From positions 1,129-65,128 of the forward strand of contig LDXR01000003.1 of NCBI GenBank assembly GCA_001443495.1: a DNA stretch of 64,000 bases. The letters run 5' to 3'. Positions 60,249 through 64,000 of the stretch are shown piece after piece. The DNA comes from a candidate division NC10 bacterium CSP1-5. Its GTDB lineage: Bacteria; Methylomirabilota; Methylomirabilia; Methylomirabilales; CSP1-5. Under the pieces are notes generated by a model that made no database searches, had not been told where the DNA came from, and saw only the letters and a program-made list of their open reading frames with translations. The stretch's first letter is position 1. Each line of letters begins with the position of its first letter. A program made the position numbers and the translations under genes.

Positions 60249-63200
60249 TCACGCCATCCCCTGTGCAACGCTGGCCTTTCCGGAACCACCCCCGCTCGTC
60301 TCGCCAAGCCGCCTGACGAGGGCCTTCCGTCCCTCCTCCGCCAAAAAGAGCAGGCATGGGAAGATGAGCAGCACTGCCCATCCGTAGGGATGAATAGGGC
60401 TCACCCCAAAGACCTTTTGGAGGAGCGGGGTCTGTATGAACAGAACGAGCAGGGTCAGCTCGACGACGATGCCGACGAGCACCAGCCGGTTACTGAGGAG
60501 GCCAACCCTTACAGTCGATTCGCGCTCGGTCCGGCAGGCGAACACATTCCCAACCTGGGCAAAAACGATCGACGCCAGCGTCATGGTGGTCGCTTCGATG
60601 TACAGCGGCCCCGAGGCGGCCAGCGGTATCCCGGGCCGCCATCCCTGGATCAGGTAAACGGAAAAGAAGCCAGCCATGCACGCGACGGCTTCGAGAGCGC
60701 CGAGGAACCCGTAGGCACGGAGCAGGAGACGCCGGTCGAGGAGGCGCTTGTCGCGCGGACGGGGTGGGCGGTCCATAATCCCGGGTTCGGGGGGTTCGGC
60801 CCCTAACCCGAGCGCCGGGACGAGATCCGTGCCGAGGTCCACGGCGAGGATCTGCATCACGGTGAGCGGCAGGGGGATCCGGAAAAGGACAAAGGCCAGG
60901 AAGGGGATGATCTCCGGGACATTGCTGGCAAAGATGTACGTGACGAACTTCTTGATGTTGGCATAGACAGCCCGCCCCTCCTCGACCGCCGCTACGATGC
61001 TGGCGAAGTTATCGTCGAGCAGCACCATGTCCGCCGCCTCCCGGGCGACATCGGTCCCCCGGCGCCCCATGGCGATGCCGATGTCCGCCTTCCGGAGTGC
61101 CGGGGCGTCGTTGACGCCATCCCCTGTGACGGCGACGACTTCCCCTCGTCCTTGGAGCACCGTGACGATCCGCAGTTTCTGCTCGGGCGTCATCCTGGAA
61201 AAGACGACCTGCTCCTCGCTCAGGATGGTGCGAAGGTCATCATCGGACATCTGCTGGAGCTCTGCTCCTTCGATGGCCTTGGCCGTCCCATCCCTGATCA
61301 GCCCGATTCGCCTGCCCACGGCCAGGGCGGTCACCCCGTAATCTCCGGTAATCATGATGACCCGGATTCCCGCGCACCGGCAGAGTTCGACCGCGTGGGG
61401 GACCTCCGGCCGCGGCGGGTCCATCATGCCGGCCAGCCCCAGAAATGTCAGGTCCCGCTCGACCTCATCGATGGCGTATTCCTGCAACACCGGAAGCTCC
61501 CGCTCGGCCACGGCCAGGACCCGCAGCCCTTCCGCTGCAAGCTGATCCAAGGCGAGTGTGATGCTCCTGCGGAGGTCCGGCGCAAGCATCTGGACCGCGC
61601 CATCGAACCGCGCCGTGCGGCACAGGCCGAGGAGCTCACGGGGAGCCCCCTTGGTAAAGGCCATCACCTTTCCATCCGGTGCGCGATGGATGGTCGTCAT
61701 GCGCTTCCGGATCGGCTCAAAGGGAAGCTCGAACACCCTGGGATACTTCATAGACGCCTTCTCCACATCGAAGCCCGATTGGGCGGAGAAGACGAGCAGA
61801 GCACCTTCGGTGGGATCGCCCAGAAAACCGAATCCCCCTGTTCCGCTGGCAGGAACTAATTTGGCATCGTTACAGAGGGAGGCGGCTGTCAAGAGCCGAT
61901 CCAAAGGATGGGATCGCCCAGCGGAAGCCAGAGCGAGGGGAACCTCGCCCTCTGGAACCTCGAGGATTTCTCCGCTTGCCCAGAGCTTGACGACCTTCAT
62001 CTCATTCAGGGTAAGGGTCCCCGTCTTATCAGTACAGATCACGGTGGCACAGCCGAGCGTCTCAACCGCCGAAAGCCGCTTGATCAGCGCGTTTCGTTTC
62101 GCCATGCGCTGCACCCCCATTGCGAGCGCAAGCGAGAGCGTCGGCAACAGCCCCTCCGGGATGTTGGCCACGATGATGCCGATGGCAAAGAGGAAACTCT
62201 CCAGGGGGGTCAGCCGGGCCACCAAGTTTCCCACGACGAAGAACGCGAGACCCATGGCGACCGCCAACAGGGCGACAACTCGTGTGACATGGCGCATCTC
62301 GTGCTGGATCGGGCTCACTTCCGGCTGAAGCACCTGCGTCAGCTGTGCGATCCTGCCGATCTCCGTTTCCATCCCGGTGGCGATGACGACGGCCTTCCCC
62401 CTGCCAGCCACCACCGTCGTCCCCGCGAACACCACGTTGGGGATCTCGACCCACAGAAACCGTCGCCAGACGGGGACCGGCTCGGCCATTTTATGGACAG
62501 GTTTCGACTCACCCGTGAGCGGGCTATTGTCGATCCGGAGGTTGGACGCCTCGATCAACCGCGCGTCGGCCGAAATCCGATCTCCCGCCTCGATCAGGAT
62601 GAGATCCCCCGGAACGAGGAGCGAGGCCAGGAGTCTCTGCTCCTGTCCCTCCCGGATGACGCGCGCGGAGGACGGGATGAGTTGCCTGAGGGCTTCAACG
62701 GCCCGCTCTGCTTTGTATTCCTGCCAAAAACTGAATACGGCATTGACCAGGATCACGCCGAAGATGGCGATGCCGAGCTCGGGCATCCGAGCGACGAACG
62801 CCAAGGCCCCGCCGATCCAGAGGAGGATTGCGAAGAGATTGACGAGATTTTTCAAGAACAGACTGACAACAGGCGTCCTCCCGATCTTCTTCAGGTCATT
62901 GGAGCCACACTCTGTGAGGCGCTTTCTGGCCTCCTCCTCCGAGAGTCCATGCGCGCTCGTCCTCAGCTCCTGGAGAACCTCGCGCTCATCGAGGACCACG
63001 TAGCTCTCCTCCTCCCCTGCCTCTTCTCGTTCAAAGACCTGGATTACCGCCTCCGGGGTGCAAGCGCTTCGGAGCGCCTCACGAAAGGCTCGCTCTTGCA
63101 GCATCCCTTCTAGCTTGGACACTACCTGGAAGTGGGTCCCGCTCTCCTTGAGGGGGGAGAGGACCAGGATGGTGATGGCCTGGAAGGACGTTCCCGAGAT

Positions 63201-63431
63201 GGCGATGGCGATCGCCATCCGGTCGAACTCATCCAAGAGCGCATGCCCGAGCGAGACGTCCTCGATCCGATTCTCGACGAGGTCCTTCGACACTTCCGCC
63301 AGGAAGTCGTCCCTCTGCGGCACTTCCCTCGCCGCCACAATCCGCTCGGCCAGGGGGTGAAGGAACTCCCCCGAACCCTGCTCCGCGTCCAGGAGGATCA
63401 AGTCCGCTTCGAGGTGGGGGGCAAGTTTCAC
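60249..63431 (-). CDS. P-type cation ATPase with N-terminal PTS EIIA domain
   Basis: This protein of about 1060 residues starts at a GTG that overlaps the upstream stop by four bases (GTGA). Residues 1-135 match a type 2 EIIA domain (MKLAPHLEADLILLDAE, SLGHAL with His63 at the phosphorylation position, VLSPLKESGTHFQVVSKL). From about 145 on it is a P2-type ATPase: cation ATPase N domain, LTGES (304-308), IPEGLLPTLSLAL (423-435), DKTGT with Asp467, and TGDGVNDAPAL. The IPEGLL and DLGTDLVPALGLGAE blocks resemble Na+,K+-ATPase-like pumps more than SERCA. The transported ion is uncertain. Fusion to EIIA suggests control by phosphotransfer. Confidence 0.92.
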   Translation of the reverse strand: MKLAPHLEADLILLDAEQGSGEFLHPLAERIVAAREVPQRDDFLAEVSKDLVENRIEDVSLGHALLDEFDRMAIAIAISGTSFQAITILVLSPLKESGTHFQVVSKLEGMLQERAFREALRSACTPEAVIQVFEREEAGEEESYVVLDEREVLQELRTSAHGLSEEEARKRLTECGSNDLKKIGRTPVVSLFLKNLVNLFAILLWIGGALAFVARMPELGIAIFGVILVNAVFSFWQEYKAERAVEALRQLIPSSARVIREGQEQRLLASLLVPGDLILIEAGDRISADARLIEASNLRIDNSPLTGESKPVHKMAEPVPVWRRFLWVEIPNVVFAGTTVVAGRGKAVVIATGMETEIGRIAQLTQVLQPEVSPIQHEMRHVTRVVALLAVAMGLAFFVVGNLVARLTPLESFLFAIGIIVANIPEGLLPTLSLALAMGVQRMAKRNALIKRLSAVETLGCATVICTDKTGTLTLNEMKVVKLWASGEILEVPEGEVPLALASAGRSHPLDRLLTAASLCNDAKLVPASGTGGFGFLGDPTEGALLVFSAQSGFDVEKASMKYPRVFELPFEPIRKRMTTIHRAPDGKVMAFTKGAPRELLGLCRTARFDGAVQMLAPDLRRSITLALDQLAAEGLRVLAVAERELPVLQEYAIDEVERDLTFLGLAGMMDPPRPEVPHAVELCRCAGIRVIMITGDYGVTALAVGRRIGLIRDGTAKAIEGAELQQMSDDDLRTILSEEQVVFSRMTPEQKLRIVTVLQGRGEVVAVTGDGVNDAPALRKADIGIAMGRRGTDVAREAADMVLLDDNFASIVAAVEEGRAVYANIKKFVTYIFASNVPEIIPFLAFVLFRIPLPLTVMQILAVDLGTDLVPALGLGAEPPEPGIMDRPPRPRDKRLLDRRLLLRAYGFLGALEAVACMAGFFSVYLIQGWRPGIPLAASGPLYIEATTMTLASIVFAQVGNVFACRTERESTVRVGLLSNRLVLVGIVVELTLLVLFIQTPLLQKVFGVSPIHPYGWAVLLIFPCLLFLAEEGRKALVRRLGETSGGGSGKASVAQGMA

Positions 63432-64000
63432 GATGCCGACCCGTAGTAGTGGGTCACCAGATGCTGCATCGCCTCCCGAAGGTTCGGGATCTCCCCACGC
63501 ATCCATCGGCTCTCGAGTTTCCGGACCGCCCTGCCCAGGTCTTGGTCATTGAAAACACCCATGATCCAGCGGGAGAAATCCTTCCGCGTGGCGTGATGGG
63601 CCAGCACGCGCTCCTCAGTGGTGGCCAGCGCCTGCACGAACTCGTTGAGGCTCCCCGCCACCGCCACGACCTTCCCTTCAGGAGCGAGGAGATAGAAACG
63701 TTGGTCCGGCGGGAGGAGCGCGTCGGCATACTTCTTCCGATGGCGGACGTGGGCCGTCTCGCGCGGCATCGGGACGAAGGTCACGGCTCTCGACGGCTCC
63801 GTCTCCTCCGCGTGAAGCAGGAGGAATTCCCCCGCCGGCAGATGGGGGAGCACCGAGATCACGTCCGCGTCCTCCCCGAAGGCCTCGGTCAGGAAGGCGC
63901 GGAGGGACGCCACCTCCTCCGGGAACGTGGTGCGCGCTGCGATCAGAACGTCGATCGCCTTCCGCACCGATGCACGGAGCCAGCTCAGCCGGTAGGTGAT
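63428..64000 (-). CDS. C-terminal part of an uncharacterised protein, cut by window edge
   Basis: The frame is open to the right edge, so the start may lie outside the window; a GTG at 63967 is a less likely start. At least 190 codons are visible. Blocks such as VRHRKKYADALLPPDQRFYLLAPEGK and DFSRWIMGVFNDQDLGRAVRKLE look like the C-terminal extension found after HAD-type phosphatase or related domains, but I cannot name it firmly. The stop overlaps the start of the EIIA-ATPase by four bases, so the two are co-translated. It may be a regulatory or enzyme partner of the pump. Confidence 0.6.
   Translation of the reverse strand: MTYRLSWLRASVRKAIDVLIAARTTFPEEVASLRAFLTEAFGEDADVISVLPHLPAGEFLLLHAEETEPSRAVTFVPMPRETAHVRHRKKYADALLPPDQRFYLLAPEGKVVAVAGSLNEFVQALATTEERVLAHHATRKDFSRWIMGVFNDQDLGRAVRKLESRWMRGEIPNLREAMQHLVTHYYGSAS

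Noticed and set aside
61908-63113. 401-codon open frame on the plus strand
   Set aside because: It is antisense to the P-type ATPase and has no recognisable domain.
1-64000. CRISPR arrays, rRNA, tRNA or insertion sequences
   Set aside because: No regular spaced repeats, no rRNA or tRNA hallmarks and no transposase frames were seen by reading.

Overview
The window is a gene-dense bacterial chromosome segment of mid-50s percent GC by eye. All but one of the genes I accept lie on the minus strand. A Wza-type export lipoprotein, an RcpA secretin and a Tad pilus show a Gram-negative (diderm) cell. The mix of an UpxY/NusG paralogue, a Sat-CysC fusion, a Tad locus with sigma-54 control and mid-high GC would fit a deep-branching environmental lineage such as Methylomirabilota (NC10) or Nitrospirota. 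That placement is a guess: there is no rRNA or other marker here.

Region 1 (about 1-35,600, plus the kinase up to 37,918) is a large extracellular polysaccharide locus read right to left. At its upstream end are a sensor histidine kinase, an ANTAR response regulator, and a leader with a sigma-70-like promoter and an intrinsic terminator in front of a small LuxR-type regulator. Then come a Wzz-like chain-length protein, an ExeA-like ATPase with LysM, a CpsD-like protein without the Walker A lysine, a GalE-like epimerase, an UpxY/NusG antiterminator, UDP-sugar dehydrogenase, Sat-CysC (PAPS synthesis), GlmU, GlmS and Wza. The downstream half holds an Asp-box protein, a pyruvate kinase-ATP sulfurylase fusion, a nucleotidyltransferase-kinase fusion, three sulfotransferases, a P-loop kinase, Wzx, Wzy, a secreted Asp-box propeller, three GT4 glycosyltransferases, a WbaP-type priming transferase and a secreted NHL/DNRLRE protein cut by the window edge. 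The plain reading is a sulfated, hexosamine- and uronate-containing exopolysaccharide made by the Wzx/Wzy route, with its own PAPS supply.

Region 2 (38,137-51,414) has a lone plus-strand lipoprotein and a Tad/Flp pilus operon: flp, tadE, cpaB, rcpA, tadZ, tadA, tadB, tadC, a secreted protein of unknown role, tadG and a large TonB-like protein. No prepilin peptidase is in the window. A small winged-helix gene precedes flp.

Region 3 (51,871-58,682) holds a sigma-54 enhancer-binding protein with a degenerate receiver, an ADP-forming acyl-CoA synthetase and PEP synthase. A consensus -24/-12 promoter lies in front of ppsA and a perfect 20-bp palindrome lies about 215 bp upstream of its predicted start point.

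Region 4 (58,683-64,000) is an ion/stress cluster: a TrkA-type K+ channel, a universal stress protein, a P-type ATPase fused to a PTS EIIA domain, and a partial gene cut by the right edge.

The most unusual items are the pyruvate kinase-ATP sulfurylase fusion inside a sulfated-glycan locus, the EIIA-P-type ATPase fusion, and several untranslated leaders with competing or crossing base-pairings.
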